A model generated the notes under the pieces. That model was not told the DNA's origin and did no database searches. It saw only the letters and a list, made by a program, of their open reading frames with translations. A stretch of DNA of 64,000 bases, taken from Bacteroidota bacterium. GTDB taxonomy: Bacteria; Bacteroidota; Bacteroidia; Bacteroidales; SZUA-534. The position numbers were made by a program, and so were the translations under genes. Positions 1 to 9,448 of this stretch are shown in pieces (position 1 is the first letter of the stretch; each line of letters opens with the position of its first letter). The stretch covers positions 65,608 to 129,607 of the forward strand of contig QKGS01000087.1 in NCBI GenBank assembly GCA_003250355.1, written 5' to 3'.

Positions 1-2935
1 TAAAACTAAGCTTATTAACCCATGAATCGTTATCGGCTAAAACATATGGTTGTAGGTTAAAGTCGCTAGTATTCCAAATTAACGAAATACCATCGTTACC
101 TGCCGAAGCAAGCATATTTTTTTCATAGCTAAATTTCAAGTCGTTTATTCGGGCTGTATGTCCACCCAAACGTTGTATCTGAGTAAGTGTTTTTAAATTA
201 TACAATATTACATCACCTGTTAAAGTACCTAAAGCCAATAAATTCAACTTATCGCAATGTGCTACTGAATTTATTTTAATTAATGGTTTTATTGAAGCTT
301 GTTCTGTTGATACTTCGTTTAAGTTAGTAACCATTCCATTGTCGGAAATGTTCAATTCATATAATTTATAATTCATAGATTCCAAACCTGATATTTTTAC
401 CAAATATCCATTGGGCGATATAGCAAATATATAATTATTGGTTACCGATAAACCGCGAACAGGAATCCCTCTATTAACTATTTGCTCCGACTTATCGTTA
501 GTATTTATAACTACAATTTCACCTGTACTTGTAAATACATATAAATTATTATCCTTTACAGAAAATGCATTTACTACACCTGCAATTTTTGTAAGTAATT
601 CTGAACTATACTCTGCCGAATTTAATTTAACACAGTATATATTTCCAGTGCTTGTACCTACAAACAGTTTTGTTTTATCGCTTGATAGAATCATGGCACG
701 ATTTGTTTCTGATGTTTTCAAAACAGAAACACTATCTAAGCTATTGTTATAGCTCCATTTATATACAACACCATCGTTACCGGTTGAAAAAAGGACTTTG
801 TCGGTTTCATTAGTTATTAATGACCTAACCGGATAATTATGTCCTATATAATCGGTTTTACCGGTTCCATACAAAAACTTATGGGCAAAATACAAACCGC
901 TGTATATATCAGTACTAAACTTATTGCCATTATAGTTGCTGTTAAACAAGAACGACTGATAAGCAAGCAAAGCTTTCAGAGTAGTATCTATGGTCATTTG
1001 AACCGATTTTACAGCCATTGATTGTGAAATAGAGAGCATTCGAAGTCTTTGCGCTTTAAAACTGGCTTCTTCGGCCAATTGTTGTTGTTTTTTTGCTTCA
1101 TCAAGACTCATCTCTGCAAGGTTTCGTTGTTCCGATGCCTCTTGCGATTTTTCATCGGCTATACGCTGCTGGCGTTTTGCTTCGCTTGCATTTAGTATTG
1201 CGTTTTGTCTTTCTATTTCAGCCAGTTCCTTTTGTTCCAAGGCTACCATTTCCTGACTTTTAGCCTTATTGCGTTCCTCTTCTGCTATCTGCGATTGTTT
1301 AACTGCATTCTCTTTTTCCTGTTGTGCAATTACACTTTGCTGCTTGGCTATTTCCGATTGTTTTACTGCTCGCTGCTTTAGTGTAAATGAATTTATCATA
1401 AAAAATATTGAAAGAATAGCTGCTGAACCTAGTACTATTGCAAATATTTTTGAACGGCGGAGTGTTTGCTTTTGTTGTCTGAGCTTATTTTCTTCTTCCA
1501 GTTTATATTCGGTATAACTATCGTCGAGAAAAACCATAGTACGTTCAAATGCCGGATTGTATCGCTGAGCCCAACGCAATGTAGGTTTTTGTTTCTCTTT
1601 CCAGCTTATTGCCAATTGAAGGTCGGGCTGACGCCATAACCCTGAAATACCTCGTTGATACTTCTCGGCCGACTCTGCAAGCCGCTTGTATATCAATACC
1701 GATTCGTATTCCTCGCTAACCCACACTATTAACTTATCCCATATACGCATTAAGCTTTCGTGTGATATATCAATAATTGAATTTTCGGTTAATTCAACTC
1801 CTGCGGCAGGTGATAAAAATGAACGTCCCTTTATTCTGAAATGGTCTATAACAGTAATAACCTGATCGGGTTTTGCTCCGCAAATAGCTGCTATTTCAGT
1901 AACTTTTGTTGGCCGGCGTACTCCGCGGTTATCGCTACCTTTCTCGGTAAGCGACTTAAATACTGACTGGCAAAGCTCTTTCTGTTCCTGATTTAGTTCA
2001 TTATAGGCTTCGTTAGCATGTTCCGACAGTGCTTTTTCAAGTTTACCTATATTTTCATAGTCTCTTATATCTATTGCTCCTGTTTTTCCGGAGTTAACCC
2101 AAGCTTCCCATGTACGCATCATAGCGTGTTGCAATATTGGAAGCTGATCGGGGCGTTCTCCTATATCATTCAATAGCTGCTGCACAAGGTGTGGCGATAT
2201 GGTTCCCCCTCCTACGGCAACCGGTCCGGTTATGGCATCTCTGAAATCCTCGCGTGTCATTTGAGGTATCAGATAGTGGCTTTCGTTTATTATGTGTGTT
2301 AATTCCTGAAACTGAGCACATTCACCAACAAAGTCGGAACGCATTGTAAGTACAACATATACCGGTACCTGAGTTTGTTTCCATGCTTCAAGTATTAGTT
2401 TTATATATGCAAGCACTTCGTTAAAAGAGTCATTATTGTTCCTTATTTGGTTAAACCTAAATAACTCTTCAAACTGGTCAATAAGTAGTAGTATATTCTG
2501 CCCTTTGTTACGAGGTATGTTTTTTAGTATTTCAACAAGCCCCATTGAGCTTGCCGATAATGTAGAATATATAAAATCTTTTTGTAGCTCTTTTTCTTCA
2601 CCATCAATATTATACTCGGTAATCAAAGCATTGGTTAAACTCATTATCGGGTTTTGCCCCGGACGACAGGTTATTGTTTTCCAGTCTTCGCCGGCTTCGG
2701 TAATAAATCCCCCTTCAAGAATAGGTATTACACCGCAATACATTAACGACGACTTTCCACTTCCCGATGTTCCTAATAATGCAACAAATCGATTTTTTGC
2801 CAATGCATCTAATACTTCCTGACTTTGTCCTTCTCTGCCAAAGAATAAGTGACTTTCATTGGTAGTAAAAGGGCGTAACCCCGGGAATGGATTAAAAAAA
2901 TGTTCGCTATCTATATTTAATATAGGTGAATTCAT
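1..2935 (-). CDS. nSTAND1 NTPase with coiled coil and WD40 propeller (partial, 3' end outside window)
   Basis: The ATG is at 2935 and the frame stays open to base 1, so about 978 codons are present and the C-terminus is missing. The N-terminus reads NPFPGLRPF...HLFFGRE, the usual opening of nSTAND1 ATPases. Walker A GTSGSGKSS lies at residues 55-63, followed by the Walker B-like LLLIDQFEELFR, LPILQHAMMRTW and the winged-helix motif ISHESLMRIW. A single membrane segment (IFAIVLGSAAILSIFFM) sits near residue 480. A long Gln/Glu/Ala/Lys coiled coil follows, then WD40 repeats ending in GHTARINDLKFS and SAGNDGISLIW. STAND proteins are ATP-driven signalling switches whose propeller senses a ligand. 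The membrane anchor implies action at the inner membrane. It overlaps the upstream TIR-like gene in TAATG and is last in a four-gene operon. The family call is firm; its role is inferred. Confidence 0.88.
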   Translation of the reverse strand, partial: MNSPILNIDSEHFFNPFPGLRPFTTNESHLFFGREGQSQEVLDALAKNRFVALLGTSGSGKSSLMYCGVIPILEGGFITEAGEDWKTITCRPGQNPIMSLTNALITEYNIDGEEKELQKDFIYSTLSASSMGLVEILKNIPRNKGQNILLLIDQFEELFRFNQIRNNNDSFNEVLAYIKLILEAWKQTQVPVYVVLTMRSDFVGECAQFQELTHIINESHYLIPQMTREDFRDAITGPVAVGGGTISPHLVQQLLNDIGERPDQLPILQHAMMRTWEAWVNSGKTGAIDIRDYENIGKLEKALSEHANEAYNELNQEQKELCQSVFKSLTEKGSDNRGVRRPTKVTEIAAICGAKPDQVITVIDHFRIKGRSFLSPAAGVELTENSIIDISHESLMRIWDKLIVWVSEEYESVLIYKRLAESAEKYQRGISGLWRQPDLQLAISWKEKQKPTLRWAQRYNPAFERTMVFLDDSYTEYKLEEENKLRQQKQTLRRSKIFAIVLGSAAILSIFFMINSFTLKQRAVKQSEIAKQQSVIAQQEKENAVKQSQIAEEERNKAKSQEMVALEQKELAEIERQNAILNASEAKRQQRIADEKSQEASEQRNLAEMSLDEAKKQQQLAEEASFKAQRLRMLSISQSMAVKSVQMTIDTTLKALLAYQSFLFNSNYNGNKFSTDIYSGLYFAHKFLYGTGKTDYIGHNYPVRSLITNETDKVLFSTGNDGVVYKWSYNNSLDSVSVLKTSETNRAMILSSDKTKLFVGTSTGNIYCVKLNSAEYSSELLTKIAGVVNAFSVKDNNLYVFTSTGEIVVINTNDKSEQIVNRGIPVRGLSVTNNYIFAISPNGYLVKISGLESMNYKLYELNISDNGMVTNLNEVSTEQASIKPLIKINSVAHCDKLNLLALGTLTGDVILYNLKTLTQIQRLGGHTARINDLKFSYEKNMLASAGNDGISLIWNTSDFNLQPYVLADNDSWVNKLSF

Positions 2936-4245
2936 TAATTACTATTCTGTTTTTTCAATGCCTCAATAAAATCCATATTCCTGAAATCATCAATAAATGT
3001 ATACGACCCAATGTCTGTACTGTTAACTATTTCATGTTCAGGCTTATTGCCACATATATATTTATATTCAACTGCACTTTTCCGACCCCATCCCGGTGCC
3101 TTCAATACATCATTAGCCTTTCTAACAAGCCAGTTTGCATTATTTGTATTAAATATCAGTACTCCTGTGCAGTTTACCAAACATTTCTGATGATAACTTA
3201 ACAACTCAAGCCTCGATAATGAAAAATCGGGGTAACAGACACTTAAACCTGCCGCCTCAATTTTTCCAACAACCTTCATTGCTTCTTCTCTGTCTGTTAA
3301 TGAAAATATTACATACAAATCAGAAATGCTGTTTTTAAATTTATTATTATCATTCTTCTGTAAATATTCTAAAACAATACCTTTTAATCGCTCAATGGGT
3401 GATTGTATTATCTCGGCATTTACCAATGAGTTTTTATCTCTTTTAAATATTTCAACTTTATGAATTATCTCATCGGCTGTATCGGGCTGAATTGGAGGTA
3501 TGTACACAATCCTTTTGAGTTTAGCCTTGGTATTATCACAATATTCTGAAACTAATGAATTTACTTTTATTGAGTCATTCCCCTTTTTCGGATAATCTTT
3601 CAACGATTCGTGGCTTAAAAAATGAACCGATGTGTCTACCTCTTTCAAAGTATTAACCAACTCTTCATTATCGGATAAATTGCCTAAATAATTGTAATCT
3701 ATTACATTATACCCTCTATGTGTTAGTTCGCGCATTACTTTAAGAAATTCCGATTTTGCATTACCATCGTAAGGGCCTACAAATACTTTTGATAATGAGC
3801 CATTATTTTTAGGAAATAAATAATGAACAAGGTCAAATACTGAGTTATTAAGCTCTAACTTATCGCCGGTTGTTTTTAATTGAATAACCGACGAAGACCC
3901 CTCAATATTACTTAAAGGATAAGTAATAACAGTGCTATTGTTCATAAAATGAGGTAGTTGTTTCTTTTCAATTCCAAATAGCAATATTATTTTTTGATGT
4001 CGTTTTATACTCTTGTTGTTGAAAAAATTCTCAACACTTTCATTCTCTATCAGCGATGCAAGTTTAACTGAATCTAAAAAAAACAAAATGCACTCATCGT
4101 CGGATAACTGCATATTTGTATTCTCAATAATTAATACTTTTGCTTCTGCTTTATTTATTTTCAGAAAAAAATTGAACCGTTGTTTTAAGTAATGAATTAA
4201 ATCATCGGAACCACTATTGTAAATATGTATTTTGTTTATAGTCAT
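2935..4245 (-). CDS. multi-domain TIR-like / DUF4062-like protein, partner of the nSTAND1 ATPase
   Basis: 436 residues, soluble, with no signal peptide. Three alpha/beta modules can be seen. The first, about 1-130, contains IIENTNMQLSDDECILFFLDS and is weakly TIR-like. The second, about 150-290, opens KVFVGPYDGNAKSEFLKVMR and contains DTSVHFLSHES and RIVYIPPIQPD, a layout I know from DUF4062/TIR proteins that sit beside STAND ATPases. The third, about 308-436, contains DLYVIFSLTDREEA, CTGVLIFNTNNANWL and VLKAPGWGR, the pattern of the C-terminal TIR-like domain in those proteins. No convincing NADase catalytic glutamate could be assigned, so a scaffold role is as likely as an enzyme. Start and stop codons overlap both neighbours in TAATG, implying translational coupling and a defined stoichiometry. 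Confidence 0.7.
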   Translation of the reverse strand: MTINKIHIYNSGSDDLIHYLKQRFNFFLKINKAEAKVLIIENTNMQLSDDECILFFLDSVKLASLIENESVENFFNNKSIKRHQKIILLFGIEKKQLPHFMNNSTVITYPLSNIEGSSSVIQLKTTGDKLELNNSVFDLVHYLFPKNNGSLSKVFVGPYDGNAKSEFLKVMRELTHRGYNVIDYNYLGNLSDNEELVNTLKEVDTSVHFLSHESLKDYPKKGNDSIKVNSLVSEYCDNTKAKLKRIVYIPPIQPDTADEIIHKVEIFKRDKNSLVNAEIIQSPIERLKGIVLEYLQKNDNNKFKNSISDLYVIFSLTDREEAMKVVGKIEAAGLSVCYPDFSLSRLELLSYHQKCLVNCTGVLIFNTNNANWLVRKANDVLKAPGWGRKSAVEYKYICGNKPEHEIVNSTDIGSYTFIDDFRNMDFIEALKKQNSN

Positions 4246-6305
4246 TATACTTTTATTCCTATTACTATAATATCGTCAACCTGTACCTCCTGCCCTCTCC
4301 AGCTCATATGTCTTTTCTCAAGTATTGCTTTTTGTTGTTCAAATGTTTTGCCGGCATTTTCAAGTAATAATTCCTGAAACTGTTTGTACATAAACTTTCG
4401 TCCATTTTCACCGCCAAACTGGTCGGCAAATCCGTCGGAGAATATATACATAGTATCACCTTCCTCGAGTTGAATTATATTATTGGTATACTTTCTGTCA
4501 GGATAATCGAGATAACTGCCAACAGGGAATTTATCGGCTTTATATTTAGTTAACTCACCATTTCGTACATGATACAAGGGGTTGTAAGCTCCTGCATATT
4601 CGAGTATTTTCTTTTCATAATCAATTACACATATTGCTATATCCATACCGTCGCGAACTTTAGCTGTATGAGCCTCATGTTGCAGGTTCATACTAACACC
4701 TTCGTTCAATGAGTTCAAAATATCGCCGGCTGTATTGGCTTTTTTAACTCTTACAGCATGGTCTAACTGGTTACTGCCTATAATTGACATAAATGCACCC
4801 GGTACACCATGACCTGTACAGTCAACCGCTGCTATAACCGATTTACCATCAACTTCAGCAACCCAATAGAAATCGCCGCTAACAATATCCTTAGGCATAT
4901 ATAGCACAAAGTTGTGTGGTATAATTTTATCGACTAGAATAGGTGCGGGCAATATTGCATTTTGAATACGTTTAGCATATACTATACTGTCGGTTATATG
5001 CTTTTTTTGTGCTTCTATTTCATTATATGCCTCCTGCAAACTTTCATTCTTATCGGCAAGCATATTACGTTGGTCTTCTATTGCATCGCGTTGGGATTCT
5101 ATCTCTTCCTTTTGTTGTTGTATTTCTCGTGTTCTCTCTTCTACTTTTCTCTCCAGTTCATTATAATAGCTTTCCAACTCACCTATCATTCTATTGAACT
5201 GTTTCGATAAAGTAGTTATTTCGTTATTTCCAACAATATCGGCTCGTTCATTAAGGTGTCCGTGAGTTATACGATTCACTTTTTCAACCAAATTTTTTAT
5301 AGGGTTGGTTATCACTTTTGTTTTAACATATATAAGTGCTATTACTATTAACAATGTTACAAGAAATATTGACATAAACTTAATTAGCTCAATACTTAGC
5401 TTTTTGTAATCAGACGAACGGTCTGACACTATTCGTATTACTGACCCTTTATACAGTTCAGTATTTTTTCTGTCCATATATATAAATTGATAATACAATC
5501 GCTTATTATCAATTTTTTCTTTAACCAATACAGTATCGCGTTGAGAAAATGCCTGTTTTATATACGGTAAGTGTTCATCGGCAAGCACTGCGCTTTTATT
5601 CAACGAAAACGGATTATCGGCTCCAATAAATAAATCAACCGACTCTACTGTTTCATTATCATTAGCAATTTCTTTGGTTGTATTTTTTATAAAGTCAATT
5701 ATTTCATCGGCTTCCTGCGAGTATACCCCTATTTGAACTATATATTTATTGTCGGCAGTAGGTTGATACGAATACTTTTTCAACCTGTTTGTATTGGCCT
5801 CAATTGCAAATGCTTCTTTCTTAAACTCTTTATTTTCAAACACATCTAAAAGCAAATTTTTATGTTCTTCTCCAAATGAGAAAAAATCCAATCCCAAATC
5901 TTTTTTAAATGTTGTGTTTATTACTATCCCATTACGGTTAATTATATAAATATCTTCCATTATGGGATTCATTTCTATTTTATGTTGAATCGCCTTTAAA
6001 TCTAACTCCTTAACACCTTCTGTATTTTCAAGAACTGATACTATTTCATTGCTTAATTTTTCCATTCTTTTATCCAGATTCACTTCTACTAAACCAAGAG
6101 CTACATCCTGAAATTCAAGCACTTTTGTTATCTCATCGCCTATTATATAGTTTCTTTCCAAATTCGATTCTATTAATATGCTTTTAGTGTGGGTAAAATT
6201 TAGTATACCTAAAAGTATTAATGCAAATATTGGTGGTATCACCACATTTAGCAATAACTGGCGAAATATTGTTGTAGGTTTTTTAGCTATAAATAAGTCT
6301 TTCAT
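4245..6305 (-). CDS. membrane Cache-HAMP-SpoIIE (PP2C-type) serine/threonine phosphatase
   Basis: 686 residues. TM1 at about 17-38 is followed by an extracytoplasmic Cache-like sensor at about 40-305 (YIINRNGIVINTTFKKDLG). TM2 lies at about 312-332, a HAMP domain at about 335-385 and a coiled coil at about 385-450. The SpoIIE/PPM catalytic domain fills the C-terminus. Its metal-binding motifs are intact: SGDFYW, DCTGHGVPGAFMS, FSDGFADQFGG and the terminal VDDIIVIGIKV. Such phosphatases usually dephosphorylate STAS anti-anti-sigma proteins in partner switching, here apparently under an external signal. It overlaps the transporter-like gene upstream by ATGA and the TIR-like gene downstream by TAATG. 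Its sensor is a close relative of that in the receptor at 23066-25315. Confidence 0.9.
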   Translation of the reverse strand: MKDLFIAKKPTTIFRQLLLNVVIPPIFALILLGILNFTHTKSILIESNLERNYIIGDEITKVLEFQDVALGLVEVNLDKRMEKLSNEIVSVLENTEGVKELDLKAIQHKIEMNPIMEDIYIINRNGIVINTTFKKDLGLDFFSFGEEHKNLLLDVFENKEFKKEAFAIEANTNRLKKYSYQPTADNKYIVQIGVYSQEADEIIDFIKNTTKEIANDNETVESVDLFIGADNPFSLNKSAVLADEHLPYIKQAFSQRDTVLVKEKIDNKRLYYQFIYMDRKNTELYKGSVIRIVSDRSSDYKKLSIELIKFMSIFLVTLLIVIALIYVKTKVITNPIKNLVEKVNRITHGHLNERADIVGNNEITTLSKQFNRMIGELESYYNELERKVEERTREIQQQKEEIESQRDAIEDQRNMLADKNESLQEAYNEIEAQKKHITDSIVYAKRIQNAILPAPILVDKIIPHNFVLYMPKDIVSGDFYWVAEVDGKSVIAAVDCTGHGVPGAFMSIIGSNQLDHAVRVKKANTAGDILNSLNEGVSMNLQHEAHTAKVRDGMDIAICVIDYEKKILEYAGAYNPLYHVRNGELTKYKADKFPVGSYLDYPDRKYTNNIIQLEEGDTMYIFSDGFADQFGGENGRKFMYKQFQELLLENAGKTFEQQKAILEKRHMSWRGQEVQVDDIIVIGIKV

Positions 6306-9300
6306 AATGCTTTACTAATTAAAAGCTGAACATATTCTTTATTACAAATTGCAAGTTTATTCATATTTTTTTTTGAAATACCAACTACATATCCATCTTG
6401 TTCTGTATATTCTGAGGTATTGGCTATCTCACTTTTTGTAGTATAATTCAGTGAAATATTATCAATCTCATGTATTTTGTTAAAATGGTCAAGTTTCAAA
6501 AATACAAAATAATCATTAGCAATAGAGTTTAAGTAATTGTTTTTGTAATTATATACTGAACAATTGAAACTTTCGTATACCTCTACTGAATCTAAGGTTT
6601 CAGCTATTTTCTCTTTCAACTGAAAAACATGACTAAACAACTCTCTGAAATTGTTGCTTTCAAGCCTCTGTTTTAATCGCACTTTCGACCTGATATCAAG
6701 ACGTTCCATTACTTTATACAATAGTATGTCATCTATTTTTAATATAACATTGGCAGCCATATCTCTTATTTCTTCATCGGAATTAAAAAGCTGCGATATT
6801 ATATCATCGGAAACCTCATTGCTCTGTTCTGCATAGCTTTGCATGGCTAAAAGCTTAGTTGTTTTCGATATTATATTAGGGTCTTTGTTTATGAGTGCTT
6901 CCAACACACTTTTATTGCTGTAATCGGGCAATGAAAAGTGCTCTTGCAACTGAATTAGCTTATCGTCGGTCGACATTTCTTCAAAAAGCAACAGTATAAA
7001 CGGTTTTATCTCTTCCGATAAAAACAAATCGAACAATTCAAGTCCGTAACCTATACTTTCCGATGAATTTTCTTTTATATAATTGTATACGTGATTTACA
7101 GAATTGGTTTCGTAAGTTATTCGTAATAAGTTAAATAGCCACTCTTTATGGTTGTTCAAATCATTACTGAACGCTGAAATCAATTTACTGCTTTCATGCT
7201 CTTTATCGAGCTCAAAATATGTTGCCAAATCCCACGCCAACAAATGAGCCATATCTTTAATAAACGGGAACATTTTGTGTACATTATCGGTATTTATTCT
7301 AAAATTGAGTTTCAGTAATGAATCTATTGCCTTGTTCTTAATAGTATAACGGTGATCCGACAAACAACTAAAAAGGAATTGTATAACATCTTGTTCATTA
7401 TTTACATTAGATAAAATATCAATAATAATTAATTGCGACAGTTCAGAAATATCGGTTCTGTAATAAACCTGCATCAGTTGCCTGAAACCACTACCCGACA
7501 ATCGTTGTAATGCAATATAGGTTTCGCCCATAAGTTCATCACTATCAATAAATTCAGCAAGTGTTGATATCATTTCTATATGATTTAAATATCCACATAG
7601 TTTTAATGACATCCTTTTTGTATAAACTTCGGGCATTCTTAACATACCCGCAAGCAAAGCTCTTTGGTTGTTGTGCGACTGTTTTCTTATATACCGTATA
7701 GCTTCTGCCGATTTTTTTAAATCTTGTTCTGTAAATGCATAAGATATTTCGTTTACTAAAAATGTTGAATTTTCGTTTATATCTATTTCATTCAATCGCC
7801 TTTTCCATGGTTCACTTATTTTATCAAATTCATTTATAATAAATGCCTCTAATACTAATTCAAAACTTTTCACTTTTTCAGGTGATGCATTAGTAAAGTA
7901 ATTATTTAAAATAGCCGGATAATATTCCGGCAAATAATTTCTAATAATTGTATTATTCAGCTCATTTAATGTAATTGACGAACTAATATCGTTATTGTGT
8001 TTACTTGTTTCTTCTTTACTCAATGCTTCTTCTAGGCTTCCCTTGTACTCTTTATAAAGCCTAAACGTTATATATGCCCAACCTACAAGAATAACAAATA
8101 ATACAACACTGTAATGTATTAATTCAACAAATGCAAGAAAACCCAATATACTAAGCAAAACACCTGACACCAAGGCCGATATTTCATTTACCGTTCCATC
8201 AATCTTAGCTTGTATGTCGTAGCGTATTTTTTTATTTAGCGATTGGTAAAGTATTTTAAATGAAGGTACTTCTAGCGAATCTTTCAATGCTTTGTTAAAT
8301 AATTTACTAAGCGATATAAAAAGGAAAAAATATACAAACCCTGTACTTTCAATATCAAAACCACCGGCAAAACCTGAAACTACGGCTACAGCGGTAAATA
8401 ATGCTAATAATAGTGATGATAACAACAAACTAACCCTTAAACCATATGTTTTTAGTAATTTACTGTACACAAATGTTTTGATTATGAGAGTAAAAACCAT
8501 CATTACAGTATTAAAATACCCAAGAAACTTAGCCAAATCCTGCTCTGCTGGATAATTTTCATTAGTTACAACCAAAAAGGAAAATTGTACAAAGAATGCT
8601 GCAAACATTGAAAAAATTACAAACAGAGCCATATACAGTATATATGGATTTTTAATAAACTTCAACAATTTTACGGCTTCTTCATTCTTATCTTCAGTTT
8701 CATCAGCCTTTTCTGTATCGGAATCAATTTTATATCTTTTTACTATAACTGCTTCAAGTATCATTGCTATAAATATACTTACTGCACTTATTATCAGAAG
8801 ATTATTTGTTCCGTTAAGGTAGGCAATTATAAGCGGTATTAGAAAGCTGCTTATAATTATACCAAATATCTGACCGGCATCGATAATACCAAATAAACGT
8901 TTTCCTTGTCGTAAGCTGAATATTCGCCCAACTGTTCCCCAAAATGCAAGTACTGCAAGTATATTTAACGGCCCCAATAGTATAAATACCACCATTATTG
9001 TCCAATTAGCGCCGGTAAATTCAAATGCCATTCGCATTACCATTGTCAATATTGCAACAAACAATAGTGTATATTTAGCTAAAGTTGAGAATGGAATTTT
9101 GGCCTGTAATTTTGAGAATGTACCGGTTAAGAGTATACCCACTACACCTGAAATAATATAAGCTTTTGCAATCATCGATTCCGGATATGCTTTCAGGAAT
9201 AAGGTATGTGCACCAATATCGAACGCACCATAAAACACCCCAATAAATATTGATTGGATTATTAGAAGCAAAACAGGTGCTACCTCTGCCTCTTCAATAT

Positions 9301-9334
9301 TAAGGCTCTTTATTATTCTCAATTTTTTATTCAT
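6302..9334 (-). CDS. ATP/ADP-translocase-like (Npt/MFS) membrane protein with HEAT-repeat C-terminal half
   Basis: 1010 residues. The first 430 hold about 12 hydrophobic segments laid out as in the Npt1/Npt2 (TlcC-type) nucleotide transporter branch of the MFS. They include GKRLFGIIDAGQIFGIIISS and the loop IRYDIQAKIDGTVNEISALVSG, both typical of this branch. From about 460 to 890 runs a charged helical region consistent with HEAT repeats (YTIKNKAIDSLLKL, EEIRDMAANVILKI). The last 110 residues end YVVGISKKNMNKLAI and may be a degenerate cyclic-nucleotide-binding fold, which is uncertain. Similar MFS-HEAT proteins of Bacteroidota are probably sensors or scaffolds rather than nucleotide parasites' transporters; that is inference. 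It is first in the operon, and its stop overlaps the next start (ATGA). Confidence 0.75.
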   Translation of the reverse strand: MNKKLRIIKSLNIEEAEVAPVLLLIIQSIFIGVFYGAFDIGAHTLFLKAYPESMIAKAYIISGVVGILLTGTFSKLQAKIPFSTLAKYTLLFVAILTMVMRMAFEFTGANWTIMVVFILLGPLNILAVLAFWGTVGRIFSLRQGKRLFGIIDAGQIFGIIISSFLIPLIIAYLNGTNNLLIISAVSIFIAMILEAVIVKRYKIDSDTEKADETEDKNEEAVKLLKFIKNPYILYMALFVIFSMFAAFFVQFSFLVVTNENYPAEQDLAKFLGYFNTVMMVFTLIIKTFVYSKLLKTYGLRVSLLLSSLLLALFTAVAVVSGFAGGFDIESTGFVYFFLFISLSKLFNKALKDSLEVPSFKILYQSLNKKIRYDIQAKIDGTVNEISALVSGVLLSILGFLAFVELIHYSVVLFVILVGWAYITFRLYKEYKGSLEEALSKEETSKHNNDISSSITLNELNNTIIRNYLPEYYPAILNNYFTNASPEKVKSFELVLEAFIINEFDKISEPWKRRLNEIDINENSTFLVNEISYAFTEQDLKKSAEAIRYIRKQSHNNQRALLAGMLRMPEVYTKRMSLKLCGYLNHIEMISTLAEFIDSDELMGETYIALQRLSGSGFRQLMQVYYRTDISELSQLIIIDILSNVNNEQDVIQFLFSCLSDHRYTIKNKAIDSLLKLNFRINTDNVHKMFPFIKDMAHLLAWDLATYFELDKEHESSKLISAFSNDLNNHKEWLFNLLRITYETNSVNHVYNYIKENSSESIGYGLELFDLFLSEEIKPFILLLFEEMSTDDKLIQLQEHFSLPDYSNKSVLEALINKDPNIISKTTKLLAMQSYAEQSNEVSDDIISQLFNSDEEIRDMAANVILKIDDILLYKVMERLDIRSKVRLKQRLESNNFRELFSHVFQLKEKIAETLDSVEVYESFNCSVYNYKNNYLNSIANDYFVFLKLDHFNKIHEIDNISLNYTTKSEIANTSEYTEQDGYVVGISKKNMNKLAICNKEYVQLLISKAL

Positions 9335-9396
9335 AGCTTAATTCGGCTAATATAGCATATAATTAATTGTTCCTATAATATTTAGCAACATCAATA

Positions 9397-9427
9397 CTTG
9401 AATAATATTGGTTTTTTGTTATTTTTG
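9397..9427 (+). promoter_or_regulatory. Bacteroidota-type promoter for the queuosine-precursor transporter gene
   Basis: CTTG at 9397-9400, a 19-nt spacer and TATTTTTG at 9420-9427 fit the TTTG-N19-21-TAnnTTTG consensus. The minus-7 box lies 21 nt before the ATG at 9449, so a TTG start at 9398 inside the promoter can be excluded. Confidence 0.6.
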
Positions 9428-9448
9428 ATGTCTGACCAATGTAAAATT

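Noticed and set aside
2436-2822. 128-codon plus-strand frame
   Set aside because: Antisense to the Walker A/B region of the nSTAND1 gene; low complexity and no recognisable features.
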